41,301 nt of DNA from an uncultured Bacteroidaceae bacterium (GCA_934394435.1 CAKRRN010000021.1:1-41301), one strand, 5' to 3'; shown: positions 33,201 to 41,301, counted from the first letter of the stretch. Made by a program: numbers and translations. The notes: a model not told the origin generated them from the sequence alone.

Positions 33201-36120
33201 CAGACAGTAACAAAGCTACGTCACCAGCCAAAGAGTTGTATTCGGTGGGGTCAAATACGAGTGCCTTCACTGCCTTCATTGCTGCATTGAGGCTGGCTGT
33301 GTCGCTCAAATCAACAGCCAATCCCTTGGCAACCTTTTCTTGCACGAGATCAATGATGCTCTTTAGGTTGTCTGTTGCATCTTTAAGTCCCTCTACATAA
33401 TAGTATTGTGACTTTTCTGTGCTGGGGATGGTGCTATGGAACTGCAGTTCTGCCATGTTGAAGGTGTAGTCGTTGGTGTCGCTGCCCAAGGGGTAGAGAC
33501 GCAGATACTGATAGTTACCACCCAAATTGATGTCTGGACTTAGATAGTGAGCATTAGGCTTGTTGGTGTCAAATCCCTCTGTCAGACCGATGATTCTCTT
33601 CCAGCTGTTCTCATCAGAGGCATCGTTGGATACGTATATGTCTATTGAGTTGGGGTTTTGGTAACCACTTGTCGTTCCATAGAAATCAAAGTTAACTTCA
33701 TTCAGATCATTGCGACCAAGGTCAACCTGCAGATATACGGTACTCTTGTTCAGCTCACCAATCTGTTTGCTCTGGTAGAATGTGCTGAGGTTGTTGTCGA
33801 TGAGGCTTGCATAGTCAGTACCGTCTTCTGGCGAGTTGCTGGTAATCTGTTCTGCACTTGTCAGCAGATTGTCATAGCTGAAAGCGGTCTTATAGATGGA
33901 TGTTGCCTGCGTCAGGTATGAATTCAAGGTCTTGTTGATACCTGTACGGTCCACATACAGCGCGCTGATTTGGCGTGCCAGTGTGTTGATGATGGCTGTG
34001 TCACCCTTCTCGGCTGTCAGGTTCTCCACTTTCTCCTTGGCTTTGAGCAGTTCTGCATCCAGCTGGTCACACACTTCCTTCATGCCTTTTACGGTATAGT
34101 ATTCTGAAGACTGGGTAGGTGTGGTGGCATACATCTGGAACTCACTCATGTTGAAGTAGCCAGGTCCGTTCAATGTGTTGAGTACCACGAAGCGTACGTA
34201 CTGATAGGCACCACCCATAGCTACGATAGGCGAGGTGTAGTACTCGTGACTGCTTAGGGCAGGGAATCCACTGTTGATGTGTACTATCTTCTTCCATGCA
34301 GAAGCTGCTTCTTCAGCTTCGGTTGTTGGAGTTGGGTCTTCTACGGCGCTTGCATCGTTGGTTACCCACACCTCAATGTCATTGGGGAGCTGGTTCCAGC
34401 TGTCGCGCCAGCCACCGTCACCACGGCGTAGCATCTTGAAAATAAATTCGTTGATGTCTGTGCGTTTCAAGTCTACCTGCAGGTAATGATAACCGTCTAC
34501 CGCGTTGGCAGGATAGCGTGAGTGGAAGTAGGTGTCGCTGCTACCATCGATGAGGTTGGCATAGGCACCCTGTCCGCCCGTTGCGGCATCCTTGTAGGTC
34601 CAGCGAGCGTTGCTGGAGAACTGGTTATGTTCGTCATCTTCATCGTTGGCTTCGAAGATGAGAGCCTCGTAGTCATTGGCTTTCTTGCGTACGCTTTCTG
34701 CTTTTTCAATTGCTTCGGAAAGCAATTTTGCGTATGTTACCTTCATGCCTTCTTGGCCCAGAGCTTCTGCTGTGGCGTCATCTACACGGCGCATGTACCA
34801 ATAGTTGCATTGATTGTAGCCTACGCCAGCCGCGCACAAGTAACCACTCGTACCTGCACCATTGGCATGAGACAGCATGTGGTAGGTACAGCTATTCTTC
34901 TCGTTGTACAAGGCAAACCAAGGTTTGGTGTGCTCTGTGTCGGCAAAGATTATCTGGCCTGTCTTTTGCTCATCGGTGATGGCAAGATTGTAGGCTGCGG
35001 CTGTGTTGCAGGCATCGCCTGCCACCCAGTCGATGTATTTCTGATTACCCACGCATTGGATGCTGTAGGTGCCGTTGGCTAGTGTGGTCACCTTGAACAC
35101 CTGATAGGGGCTACTTTCGTCTAGATCGCCCCATGCCATACGTTTTTCCAGAGTGTTGGAGATAATGGCTTTCTCCACGCCCTGCTGCTCCATGTATCCT
35201 GCATAGGAGCTCACGAAGCGGTAGTAACCATCGGTCACAGGGATGCGGCTGGCCTTCACGTCCTCAAGTGTCTGGCGCAGAGTCTTCTCTGCAGCCTCCA
35301 GCTCCTCTGCGGTAGCCGATGCTTTGCTTGCCAGATCGTTGCCTTTTGTCCATGCTTGGTCGAATGCCTTGACTTTGTCTTCAGCATAGAATCCAGGATC
35401 GGTACCAATCTCAAAGGCACCCGGGTCTGTGCTGTCGAGTAGAGTGGTCAGTTTGGTGAAGGGGTCTGTGATTTCCAGAACTGGATACATTTGGAACTCG
35501 CTCATGCACCAGTATCCGTTGCCACCAGCATATCTGGCATAGAAACGCAGGTATCTGTAGGCCTGAGGCATCTCCACCATGGGAGGTATGCAAGGCCAGG
35601 TGGCATCATCGTTTGATTCCACGGGGAGATCGTTGTGCAGGGCTACTGTCACCCATGAATTATTATCATCAGGGGTGTTGGTGGCTTTAATCTCAATTTT
35701 CGTCCACAGGACTCCTCTGCGTACAGCACCATTATAGACATCGCCACGACGGTTGTAGGCGTAGTAGAAGCTTTGGATGTCTGTCCGCTTTAGGTCCACC
35801 TGGATGTATAGGTCTTGTACGTTCAAGTTAGGGCCTGTTGGGTCGGAGTGCCAGTAAGTAGTCTCGTCGTTGTCAATCAGGGCTCCCAACTCGTTGCCGG
35901 CATCGATGTACACCTGATTGTAGGAGTAGTTGTCGTTGCTGGGGTCGGTGATTTTCCATGTACAGTTACTGGTCAACTGGCTTTCTGCCGGGTCTGCCAC
36001 CACATTGGTGATAAGGGGGTGTTCCTCATCGGGTTGGTAGAGTTGCGCATAGACCTGCTGTACATTCCATACCATGCTGAGCAATAGCAACAACATGGTC
36101 GAGAGAGTCTTTCTTCTCAT
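30271..36120 (-). CDS. Giant secreted protein: three discoidin-like domains, LamG-like domain, sorting-like tail
   Basis: 1949 aa from the ATG at 36120, which gives a good signal peptide (MRRKTLSTMLLLLLSMVWNV, then QQVYA). An ATG at 36177 overlapping the CotH stop (ATGA) is the alternative. Order: F5/8-type (discoidin) domains at ~30-210, ~485-660 and ~755-890, each with the recurring LQVDLKRTD/LGRND and NMSEFQMY strings; a beta-trefoil-like segment ~290-460; alpha-helical FIVAR-like stretches before a second trefoil-like part (~1037-1213); GLUG-like repeats ~1480-1630 (GGYVGHN, GGMFGN, GGLVGR); a LamG-like domain ~1673-1903 (FYHVVGVWDKQQQKAFIYVD); and a tail (IYTINGIRVQKTQKGLYIIN) typical of Bacteroidales secreted proteins. 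It is a likely surface glycan-binding adhesin. No catalytic domain seen. Confidence 0.85.
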   Translation of the reverse strand: MRRKTLSTMLLLLLSMVWNVQQVYAQLYQPDEEHPLITNVVADPAESQLTSNCTWKITDPSNDNYSYNQVYIDAGNELGALIDNDETTYWHSDPTGPNLNVQDLYIQVDLKRTDIQSFYYAYNRRGDVYNGAVRRGVLWTKIEIKATNTPDDNNSWVTVALHNDLPVESNDDATWPCIPPMVEMPQAYRYLRFYARYAGGNGYWCMSEFQMYPVLEITDPFTKLTTLLDSTDPGAFEIGTDPGFYAEDKVKAFDQAWTKGNDLASKASATAEELEAAEKTLRQTLEDVKASRIPVTDGYYRFVSSYAGYMEQQGVEKAIISNTLEKRMAWGDLDESSPYQVFKVTTLANGTYSIQCVGNQKYIDWVAGDACNTAAAYNLAITDEQKTGQIIFADTEHTKPWFALYNEKNSCTYHMLSHANGAGTSGYLCAAGVGYNQCNYWYMRRVDDATAEALGQEGMKVTYAKLLSEAIEKAESVRKKANDYEALIFEANDEDDEHNQFSSNARWTYKDAATGGQGAYANLIDGSSDTYFHSRYPANAVDGYHYLQVDLKRTDINEFIFKMLRRGDGGWRDSWNQLPNDIEVWVTNDASAVEDPTPTTEAEEAASAWKKIVHINSGFPALSSHEYYTSPIVAMGGAYQYVRFVVLNTLNGPGYFNMSEFQMYATTPTQSSEYYTVKGMKEVCDQLDAELLKAKEKVENLTAEKGDTAIINTLARQISALYVDRTGINKTLNSYLTQATSIYKTAFSYDNLLTSAEQITSNSPEDGTDYASLIDNNLSTFYQSKQIGELNKSTVYLQVDLGRNDLNEVNFDFYGTTSGYQNPNSIDIYVSNDASDENSWKRIIGLTEGFDTNKPNAHYLSPDINLGGNYQYLRLYPLGSDTNDYTFNMAELQFHSTIPSTEKSQYYYVEGLKDATDNLKSIIDLVQEKVAKGLAVDLSDTASLNAAMKAVKALVFDPTEYNSLAGDVALLLSDTYNVGNNVGQHPATAVESLKSALDKANGMVDYNKVDRKAFEEATALLTEAKKAFQATQIGVDTHTWYTIKYPSEEYYESRGWDAASWWAEGNPFYDQYIVPGTRSEDGAEILSPSDVAVGNKIYYFNKDQIDASEPHAAQWRFIEVSKGKYALQNRLSGLFIYSGSESSSTSMQLTPSLATVQPLGYGQCAIDLCNITGASLGTYHYLNGQGNEIANQLGTWSAVSTAQADNSLFIIEPVETIDESAYAPSFLMTRLCGDQSPLCFATEIKKVEGSTAYTTAGTFEKDGTKYIALTEAEMPIKAGQPFFLISDNAYDGESVDDIQITPGSTVVNKPGSINGLIGVFSRTLLDEGIIWLGATEAKAVDNVTTATEAGSAYMKYGYHMTKADAEYDKLLTINGKPRNFDTYDLDKHKGTKDDPFPISDANELMALQDLMLTGQMTYAILDEDIDMSGEEWTPLNWENNSIADGKSFMNWIDLDGRGHVISNLTSKGHRYAGVFGVLCGSLRNIGFENADVDCTETGSGVLGGYVGHNNFTDASGNKLTTTVENVWVTGKLHVASSYCGGMFGNIGGPTIIKNCYTNLQVTSEASLVGGLVGRISDALTVENVYVAGTCTGAGVTGGSKDGVPASSYKNIVVWNNTDSNFGTTATADSKEGISYYDGTNFAELQKTVVGWGRAWYCDMQEGSYPTLIDNGMRLLMDIVFNEDGTATDMSPMKNNVEILGTTPTTYWNEDFNRYVAKFGTKMGATPEGLYKVDFENNSTFSKALANGHSLEMVIKAEYEGDALNTITKPFSAMQAGGTGFETAKDAEGKYILRFNPNVSTNGGSNWGRIDSHLSPEANVFYHVVGVWDKQQQKAFIYVDGKLDGEGELPGSFHFPNKGCGWFGIGGDPSTNNNSTNAWQGDIVIARVYNDALTSEEVSSLWNDVKNGVGINGIESDKTQKDAIYTINGIRVQKTQKGLYIINGKTVLVK

Positions 36121-36173
36121 ACGCGTTTGCTTTAGGTTAGTAGAAAATATGTTTATTAGAGTTTTTTTTTGAT

Positions 36174-38213
36174 TCATTTAATGAATTTGCAACTGTGTGT
36201 CGTTCCACCGAATTTCCAGCTGACAATGTAAAGACCTCTGGGCAGACTGGCTGTGCTGAAGGTCTCTGATGAGGAGATTCTTCCGACAAGCATTCCTGCC
36301 GCATTGTGCAGATTGGCTGTGAAGGTTACTACCTTACGGTCAGAACTCTCACACAGGAAACGGAGTGTTTGGGCTTCAGCACTATATGCAAGAGCATAGT
36401 CTGTCTGTGCTTCGACCGCTTCTATGGGAGTAAGATCTGTCTTGCCAACGGTCATGAATTGCCATTGTCGGTTGCTACTTTCTGCATCTTGGTTGTTGCT
36501 CTCGGCATTGCAGACGGAGTTTCCCTCCATAGCCATCCCATCTTTATTATAGGCGATGCGTTGGGTTCTGACATTTCTGATGTTGTAATATCCGCCTACC
36601 CCCTGTGGAATGAGGTCCCATAAGAGACTTCGGTTGGTGCTGTCTGCTTCTATCGTTGTGAGTGGTTCCCCAACAGAGGTTCCTCTATCTGCTAAGGCAA
36701 GTCCTGTTTGTGCGTTGGTAATCAAGAAGTGACCACCTGTGGCATGGATGTTCCATTTCTGCTGGTCGTCTTCTTCGTCTTTGACTTTGCTGATGACTAT
36801 CTCGTTGTCTGATGTGGCGGCAACTGTCATATCAGGGAAAGCCTTGCTGTATATCTTGTATGAGTATTCCTCGTCTGCTTGAAATGCTTTGGTGGGTACT
36901 TGACCACGGCGCCGCAGGAATTCTTCAGAAAGATACTCGTTGTGAGTCTTGATAAACGTTTTGATGTTTCTTACGTATTCATCGTAGGTGTTGAAGATGT
37001 ACACTTCGTCATACGTTTTCGTGTTGATGCTCCATCGCTTGTAGTTTTCTATGCGGGAGGGGCGTATTACCTGAGCCATAGAATCTACAAATGCAATCAT
37101 ACGCTCGTCAAGTCCATCCGCTCTTAATTGCTGATACCTGTCGTATACAGCCTCCTTGAACCACGGGTCTTCCCACATGCGTGTGTACCAGCCTTTAATG
37201 GTGTAGTTACTTCCATACCCAAACTGGATGGCAAGCTTCTTGCTCACGTTTCCCATGCGCGAGCAGTTGTTCCAGCAGATGTCGAAATCCCAGATAGGAC
37301 CGAAGTAAAGGTGCTCGTCTGCCTTGTCTTTGTATATGTAGGAGCACCAGAATCCATCTGCGTTGGCACTAATCTCTTGTACCAGATACCAGTCTATGAG
37401 TGAGGATACGTCTACGTATTGGCGGTAACCACGCTTTTCGTGTGTGAAGTCATCCCCGTAGAGAGAAGATTCGAATTTGTTGATGTAGGCTTTGATGTAT
37501 TTCAATTGCCTGGAGTTGATGACATCTGGCTTAGGGTCGTGGATGCGGATGTGGCATCCTTGGTCGCTCATGAAGTAAAGACCATCTGGGGCTGTGTTGC
37601 CTTCTGGTTCCAGAAAATAGCCTCCGCTGATGTCGGTCGCAGGGTCTGTCACAAGGGTGTCTTGCTTGCTGATTTCTATGCGTCCATTCTGTACTTCCAT
37701 CTGGTCCGTAATCTGGTAGTTCCCATCATAACGCCCATTCATATATAAGTCCGCAAACTGGTAGCAGGAGCAGAAAGGCATTTGCATAATTTCGCCCACT
37801 CTGGATGCCAAAGCATTACGCAACAATAGTTTGTCTCCTGCATTGGCAAGCAATACCCAGTCTTTGGCTTTGGCTTCTCCTTTGCCCAAAAGTCGTGTCT
37901 TACTGGGGAACTTGATGCGATAGGGTTTCTTGGGCAAGGTCCAGGTGGTATTGCCACGTCCGCGTATCTTGACAGAATCATAACGGCTCGTATCTGCTCC
38001 GTTAATGTATATGATGCGGCAGTATTTGTAATTATCGTGGTCTGTTACATCTTGTTCATCATAGGTTTCTATGTAAATCGTAGGCAAAGAAGTCTTTTGC
38101 GTGTAGCCGTTGCTTGCCAGAAGTTTCTGAGAGCACACGAGCAAGCACATAGCAACCAGACACCATATTGTGCCTGGTTTCCATGTACATATTCTGATGC
38201 TCTTTGTTCTCAT
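36174..38213 (-). CDS. CotH kinase-family secreted protein
   Basis: 679 aa with a signal peptide (WCLVAMCLLVCSQKLLAS). The CotH domain (~40-390) shows KIRGRGNTTWTLPKKPYRIK, DWVLLANAGDKLLLRNALAS and the metal-binding-like GPIWDFDICWNN. It is followed by a ricin-type trefoil (~440-600; QKWNIHATGGHFLITNAQTG) and a sorting-like tail (NAAGMLVGRISSSETFSTAS, LPRGLYIVSWKFGG). Spore-coat CotH is a protein kinase in Bacillus, and related secreted CotH proteins occur widely; activity here is not proven. The stop overlaps the upstream ATG option of the giant gene, and the fasciclin gene ends 17 nt before it, so the three form one operon. The neighbouring proteins are candidate substrates (inference). Confidence 0.88.
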   Translation of the reverse strand: MRTKSIRICTWKPGTIWCLVAMCLLVCSQKLLASNGYTQKTSLPTIYIETYDEQDVTDHDNYKYCRIIYINGADTSRYDSVKIRGRGNTTWTLPKKPYRIKFPSKTRLLGKGEAKAKDWVLLANAGDKLLLRNALASRVGEIMQMPFCSCYQFADLYMNGRYDGNYQITDQMEVQNGRIEISKQDTLVTDPATDISGGYFLEPEGNTAPDGLYFMSDQGCHIRIHDPKPDVINSRQLKYIKAYINKFESSLYGDDFTHEKRGYRQYVDVSSLIDWYLVQEISANADGFWCSYIYKDKADEHLYFGPIWDFDICWNNCSRMGNVSKKLAIQFGYGSNYTIKGWYTRMWEDPWFKEAVYDRYQQLRADGLDERMIAFVDSMAQVIRPSRIENYKRWSINTKTYDEVYIFNTYDEYVRNIKTFIKTHNEYLSEEFLRRRGQVPTKAFQADEEYSYKIYSKAFPDMTVAATSDNEIVISKVKDEEDDQQKWNIHATGGHFLITNAQTGLALADRGTSVGEPLTTIEADSTNRSLLWDLIPQGVGGYYNIRNVRTQRIAYNKDGMAMEGNSVCNAESNNQDAESSNRQWQFMTVGKTDLTPIEAVEAQTDYALAYSAEAQTLRFLCESSDRKVVTFTANLHNAAGMLVGRISSSETFSTASLPRGLYIVSWKFGGTTHSCKFIK

Positions 38214-38230
38214 ATGACTTTCTTAGCTTC

Positions 38231-40345
38231 TTACCAAATGTCTTCGGGAGTCTCTGGGTTGTCGTAAACCTCCTTAGGACAATATTCCAGATAGTCCATG
38301 TAGAACTCTCGGGTCTGGTCGTCCAGCACGCTCTTGAAGCGTAGGTAGTAGACTTCGTCTGCCTTCATCGGTTCGCGCACGATGATTCGTCGTACAATAA
38401 CAGGGTCAGCACGTGCCATCACCGACAGACCTTGTCCGCCATCGCAATATATTTCAGCTCCCTTCATGAAGCCATTGTTGCGCATCTTCTTGTCTACTTC
38501 GGCATTGTAGTCATCATCTTGGGTGTCTTTCTCCCAACCTACATTGCTGGGGAATACTCCGCTGGTGGTTCTGCGCTCGAGTCCACTCATACGGATGTCC
38601 AAGGGGATACCCATAGGAGCCAGATTGTTCTTATCGCTTCCCCAGTAGAACTGAACCATGCCACGGTTATATCCCTCGCTCTGAATGTTGAACCTTATCT
38701 CGTAGATTCCGTCTGCAGGCACAGGGGGGAGTCTGAAGGTGACATCCAGGAAGCCGCGCACGTTCAACTCATCGCCTTGATAGTTCTTCATCGTTTCGTT
38801 GTAGCCGTTATAGTAGAAGAACCAACTCTCGTCTCCAATGTATACGTCATCGAAGTAAGGGTACTGGCTGGTGAACGGGAATCCCCATCGCTGACCTATC
38901 GTATAGTATTGCAAACGAATGTCGTTGTTCATCATCTCTGGCATGGCTGACACTATATCAAAGCGGATGCGCTCTTTGTGCAGATTCTCCTTCACATCCT
39001 CTGTGTATGCCATGATTTGATCCAGGGGGTAGATGATTCCGTTTCTCACGTTGAATTCACCGTCTGTCTCTGGCACAGGAACTTTTATGCCTACTTTGTC
39101 AGGATCGCAACTTATCTCATGGTATGTGCCTCTACGTGTGTTGTCTATTTCTGGGAAACGGTTGATACACACACCATCGCTTTCTGCGCTTTCAAGGAAT
39201 TTTATCAGCCGACGTTTACCCATACAGGTATAGTATTCGTACTGGACCACTGAAGGCTGCTTCCTTTGTGATGAATAGCCTTTCTCGTTCCAGTGGAGCA
39301 CCAGGCGGTCAGAAGCCAGTCGCATGGGCAGGAAATGATAAGTGACAAACTGGTTGAGGATGTTGTTCTCGTCCTTGTAGTTGTCGTCTGTCTTGGCAGA
39401 AGGGTAGTATCCTTTATTCTTCAGCCAGTCTACCACATCGTCTACGGTAATGTCAAAACGGTTTTTGCCTATTTCCTTCTCCCATACTTCATCTTTTTCG
39501 GCAAAGAAGGTGAAGCCGTAATATCTGTGCTCAGGTAGTTTACCTGTTGTGTATCCCACACCAGACTCATGGGCTATCATTTCTGGTACCTGACCTGTCT
39601 GGTAAGCCAATTCATAATTGTCATCCCTATATTTCATCAGCGTGTCCAGCATACCCACTTCCCTTACAAGCATGGCTGATACGTAATAGCCAGATTGCTT
39701 CTGAGAGTATATGGTATTCAAGAGTGCACCGAGTGTGTTGTTTGTGGGAGCTACCACGGAATGAACGTTGTGTATGAAGCCGTTAAGCACTCTTATGTTG
39801 TTGTTGCGCGGATCCATTAGGGCACCGTTAATGGTCACGCTGTCAGGGTCGTTAAAATAGTTGACTATGAGCTTGCGATCATACATGTTGCTTAATGGAA
39901 ACTCTCCACCATCGTTGATGGGGAACTGTGCCACGTCGTATGCTGCCACATTATCTCCGCCATTGATAATGCTGTTATACACAATCACTTTGCGGATAGA
40001 GTCCAGCGATACGCTATCCCTGAATCCCTCCCAGTTGGGCTGGTCTATGACCCCTTTGGCGCAGAGCGTATCCAAATACTCTTGGATAGCATCGTTGTCA
40101 GGAGCAAATACCGTATAGTTGCCACGCGCAGAGAGCAGAGAACCTACGGTAGAGGATGACAATTTACTTATGTGTACAATGTCAATCAACGAAACGAAAT
40201 CGCTATATTGCTCATGCTTGCTAAGATAACTATATGCCGTCTCCTCTTTCAACACATAGCGTGCACTCATGTCTATGTGCTCTTTGCAAGCCACCATACC
40301 CAAGGCAATCAATAGGGTATAGATAAGTCCTTTTAACGCTCTCAT
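38231..40345 (-). CDS. Fasciclin-domain lipoprotein
   Basis: 704 aa with a lipoprotein signal (LLIALGMVAC). Residues ~45-200 form a fasciclin domain (TVGSLLSARGNYTVFAPDND, then VLNGFIHNVHSVV), and ~215-345 a second, more divergent one (FTFFAEKDEVWEKEIG, NQFVTYHFLPMRL). The remaining ~350 residues are a beta-rich region of no recognised family (FRLPPVPADGIYEIRFNIQS; VYYLRFKSVLDD). Fasciclin domains mediate adhesion. It is the first gene of the operon with CotH and the giant discoidin-type protein, and presumably the outer-membrane anchor of the group. Bacteroidetes fasciclin lipoproteins often accompany SusC/SusD pairs; none is visible here. Confidence 0.87.
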   Translation of the reverse strand: MRALKGLIYTLLIALGMVACKEHIDMSARYVLKEETAYSYLSKHEQYSDFVSLIDIVHISKLSSSTVGSLLSARGNYTVFAPDNDAIQEYLDTLCAKGVIDQPNWEGFRDSVSLDSIRKVIVYNSIINGGDNVAAYDVAQFPINDGGEFPLSNMYDRKLIVNYFNDPDSVTINGALMDPRNNNIRVLNGFIHNVHSVVAPTNNTLGALLNTIYSQKQSGYYVSAMLVREVGMLDTLMKYRDDNYELAYQTGQVPEMIAHESGVGYTTGKLPEHRYYGFTFFAEKDEVWEKEIGKNRFDITVDDVVDWLKNKGYYPSAKTDDNYKDENNILNQFVTYHFLPMRLASDRLVLHWNEKGYSSQRKQPSVVQYEYYTCMGKRRLIKFLESAESDGVCINRFPEIDNTRRGTYHEISCDPDKVGIKVPVPETDGEFNVRNGIIYPLDQIMAYTEDVKENLHKERIRFDIVSAMPEMMNNDIRLQYYTIGQRWGFPFTSQYPYFDDVYIGDESWFFYYNGYNETMKNYQGDELNVRGFLDVTFRLPPVPADGIYEIRFNIQSEGYNRGMVQFYWGSDKNNLAPMGIPLDIRMSGLERRTTSGVFPSNVGWEKDTQDDDYNAEVDKKMRNNGFMKGAEIYCDGGQGLSVMARADPVIVRRIIVREPMKADEVYYLRFKSVLDDQTREFYMDYLEYCPKEVYDNPETPEDIW

Positions 40346-40428
40346 TTTGTTAATCTTTTATAGTTTTTAAATTGAAGTTAGTTATAATTCTTAGCAGAAT
40401 TTTATTCAAAATCCTAACGCAAGCATTG

Positions 40429-40436
40429 CAAATTTA
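40429..40436 (-). promoter_or_regulatory. -7 box of the surface-protein operon
   Basis: TAAATTTG on the minus strand matches TAnnTTTG and gives a leader of about 75-80 nt before the ATG at 40345. No TTTG at -33 is seen. Confidence 0.4.
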
Positions 40437-40818
40437 TAAAAATTAAGAATATAAAATACTTGGATTGGAAAAAAATATTTGTTGGTAAGGAAAATCTTGC
40501 AAGATTTATATTAACTTGTCTGTTTACTCGTCTCTTTTCCTTTTTCTTTGCCATTATTTTACGTGCTAAACACCCAAGATATTTATACCCCAATAAAATA
40601 TTTTGATGTTCTATTCCCAGACGCGTTTGTTTATCCTTCTTTTCTTCGCCCATCCTTCTCCTTCCTTCCTTCCCCTTGCGCAACTATTAGAGACAAGTTT
40701 CCCACTTGTAGTTTTCTTCATCGAAAGTTATTCCCACGAACATGAGGTTCCTGCTGAGCCATCATTCCTCTCCCTCCCTCTCTTGCCGTGTGAGGCGAAA
40801 GACGACTTGCCGAAAAAG

Positions 40819-40862
40819 TTCCGTATGATTCCCGTGGAAATTCCGTATGATTCCCGTATTTG
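40819..40862. repeat. 11-bp repeat block 1 (4 units)
   Basis: Units ttccgtatgat, tcccgtggaaa, ttccgtatgat and tcccgtatttg, each 11 bp. They share the TTCCGTAT core of block 2 and start exactly 220 bp (20 x 11) before its first full TTCCGTATCGT unit. Confidence 0.7.
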
Positions 40863-41027
40863 TTCTGTTAGGATTTCCTTTCTGGCCCGCAGCCCTCTAA
40901 TTTTGCAAGTGGAAATCCTGACGCAATTTTCGCACAGAGCATCAGAAGACCAAATGAAAATAACCCATTAAAACAGTTCCGCAATGAAAACGGTCCTCCC
41001 CTCCATCCAGTCTCCATCGAACACTTT

Positions 41028-41137
41028 CCTCCTATCCGTTCCGTATCGTTTCCGTATCGTTTCCGTATCATTTCCGTATCGTTTCCGTATCGTTCTCCTA
41101 TCGTTCTCCTATCATTCTCCTATCAACCTCCTATCAC
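41028..41137. repeat. 11-bp tandem repeat block 2 (10 units)
   Basis: Ten contiguous 11-bp units. Five are ttccgtatcgt or differ by one base (41039-41093), and four follow as tctcctatcgt-type variants (41094-41137); a variant unit precedes them (41028-41038). The period is not a multiple of three, so it is not a coding repeat. Confidence 0.9.
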
Positions 41138-41141
41138 GAAG

Positions 41142-41165
41142 CGGAAACGATACGGAAATGATACG
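41142..41165. repeat. Inverted copy of two repeat units
   Basis: These 24 nt are the exact reverse complement of 41064-41087 inside block 2. As RNA or single-stranded DNA the two could pair into a 24-bp stem with a loop of about 54 nt. Confidence 0.85.
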
Positions 41166-41216
41166 AGATGAGGCAGAAGACGAACGAATGAGGTTTGAAG
41201 AAAGCAGGATGGCCAA

Positions 41217-41301
41217 TCAACCCTTGCTTACCTGTAGAAAGACTATACGCTCGCTGAATATTTCAAGCCCCAACCGTTCCTTAGCCCGAAACAAGGAACT
41301 C
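41217..41301 (-). CDS. Possible 3' end of a gene entering from the right
   Basis: On the minus strand an open frame of 27 codons from the window edge to a TGA (41219-41217) reads FRAKERLGLEIFSERIVFLQ and ends VSKG. The composition looks protein-like but the piece is too short to assign or be sure of. Confidence 0.25.
   Translation of the reverse strand, partial: SSLFRAKERLGLEIFSERIVFLQVSKG

Larger units (their letters stand above)
40437..41216. other. Gene-free region with pyrimidine-rich stretches and 11-bp repeats
   Basis: 780 nt with no convincing gene. 40600-40810 is strongly pyrimidine-rich on the plus strand. Two blocks of 11-bp repeats and an inverted arm are listed separately. Open frames here (e.g. 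40603-40971 plus) run through the repeats and show no domain. Confidence 0.6.

Noticed and set aside
34522..35082. Open frame of 186 codons antisense to the giant discoidin-type gene
   Set aside because: Lies wholly inside a gene with clear domains; its translation has no independent features.
40414..40683. Open frame of 89 codons on the minus strand upstream of the fasciclin gene
   Set aside because: Very K/R-rich, low-complexity translation of a pyrimidine-rich stretch; it overlaps the likely promoter and shows no domain.
40603..40971. Open frame of 122 codons on the plus strand
   Set aside because: Runs through the 11-bp repeat block, which is not a multiple of three, and shows no family features.
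41028..41137. Tandem repeats considered as a CRISPR array
   Set aside because: Units are 11 bp and contiguous without spacers; no cas genes are in the window.

Overview
The window looks like a chromosomal segment of a Prevotella-type Bacteroidales bacterium. The evidence is the repeated Bacteroidetes -7 promoter box (TAnnTTTG, often with TTTG about 20 nt upstream), the lack of Shine-Dalgarno sequences, C-terminal tails resembling type IX secretion signals, an apparent glycine-lipid gene pair (glsB/glsA), and the gene neighbourhoods pyrE-SRPBCC-argH and TPR-DUF4292-EnvC. The gene products were identified by motif reading only; no database search was run.

Layout. (1) Positions 1-2800 are a graveyard of insertion sequences: a decayed IS4-type transposase and an ISAon1-type transposase fragment flank an intact Fic gene, which has a striking array of GTCGCA/TGCGAC half-sites upstream. 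(2) 3153-6024 is a divergent AraC regulator / iron alcohol dehydrogenase + sugar O-acetyltransferase locus with mirror-image operators. (3) 6764-15284 is a nine-gene, same-strand block. It starts with a small secreted protein and continues with a PlsC-type and a GNAT-type acyltransferase (glycine lipids), dgt, dut, a TPR protein, a DUF4292 lipoprotein, an EnvC-like protein and an RyR-domain protein. (4) 15508-25943 holds a membrane-anchored AraC-type regulator; an M20 deacylase divergent from an acyl-CoA synthetase-prfB-small membrane protein-CYTH run; VanZ; two tandem sodium-dependent transporters; and a helix-hairpin-helix protein. (5) A tRNA-Leu(UAA) with promoter and terminator. (6) pyrE, an SRPBCC protein, argH and a Cys4 Rieske-like lipoprotein. 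(7) A three-gene surface operon at 30271-40345: a fasciclin lipoprotein, a CotH-type kinase-like protein and a protein of about 1950 residues with three discoidin-like domains, a LamG-like domain and a sorting-like tail. (8) A gene-free 3' end carrying 11-bp phased tandem repeats and perhaps the end of another gene.

How the genes fit together. Much of the window concerns the cell envelope: glycine lipids, the EnvC/DUF4292/TPR set, proteins with sorting-like tails, and the surface operon. Nucleotide and arginine metabolism (dut, dgt, pyrE, M20 deacylase, argH) is interleaved. The best candidates for an undescribed system are the fasciclin-CotH-discoidin operon, the phased 11-bp repeats upstream of it, and the two unusual operator architectures at the Fic and AraC loci.
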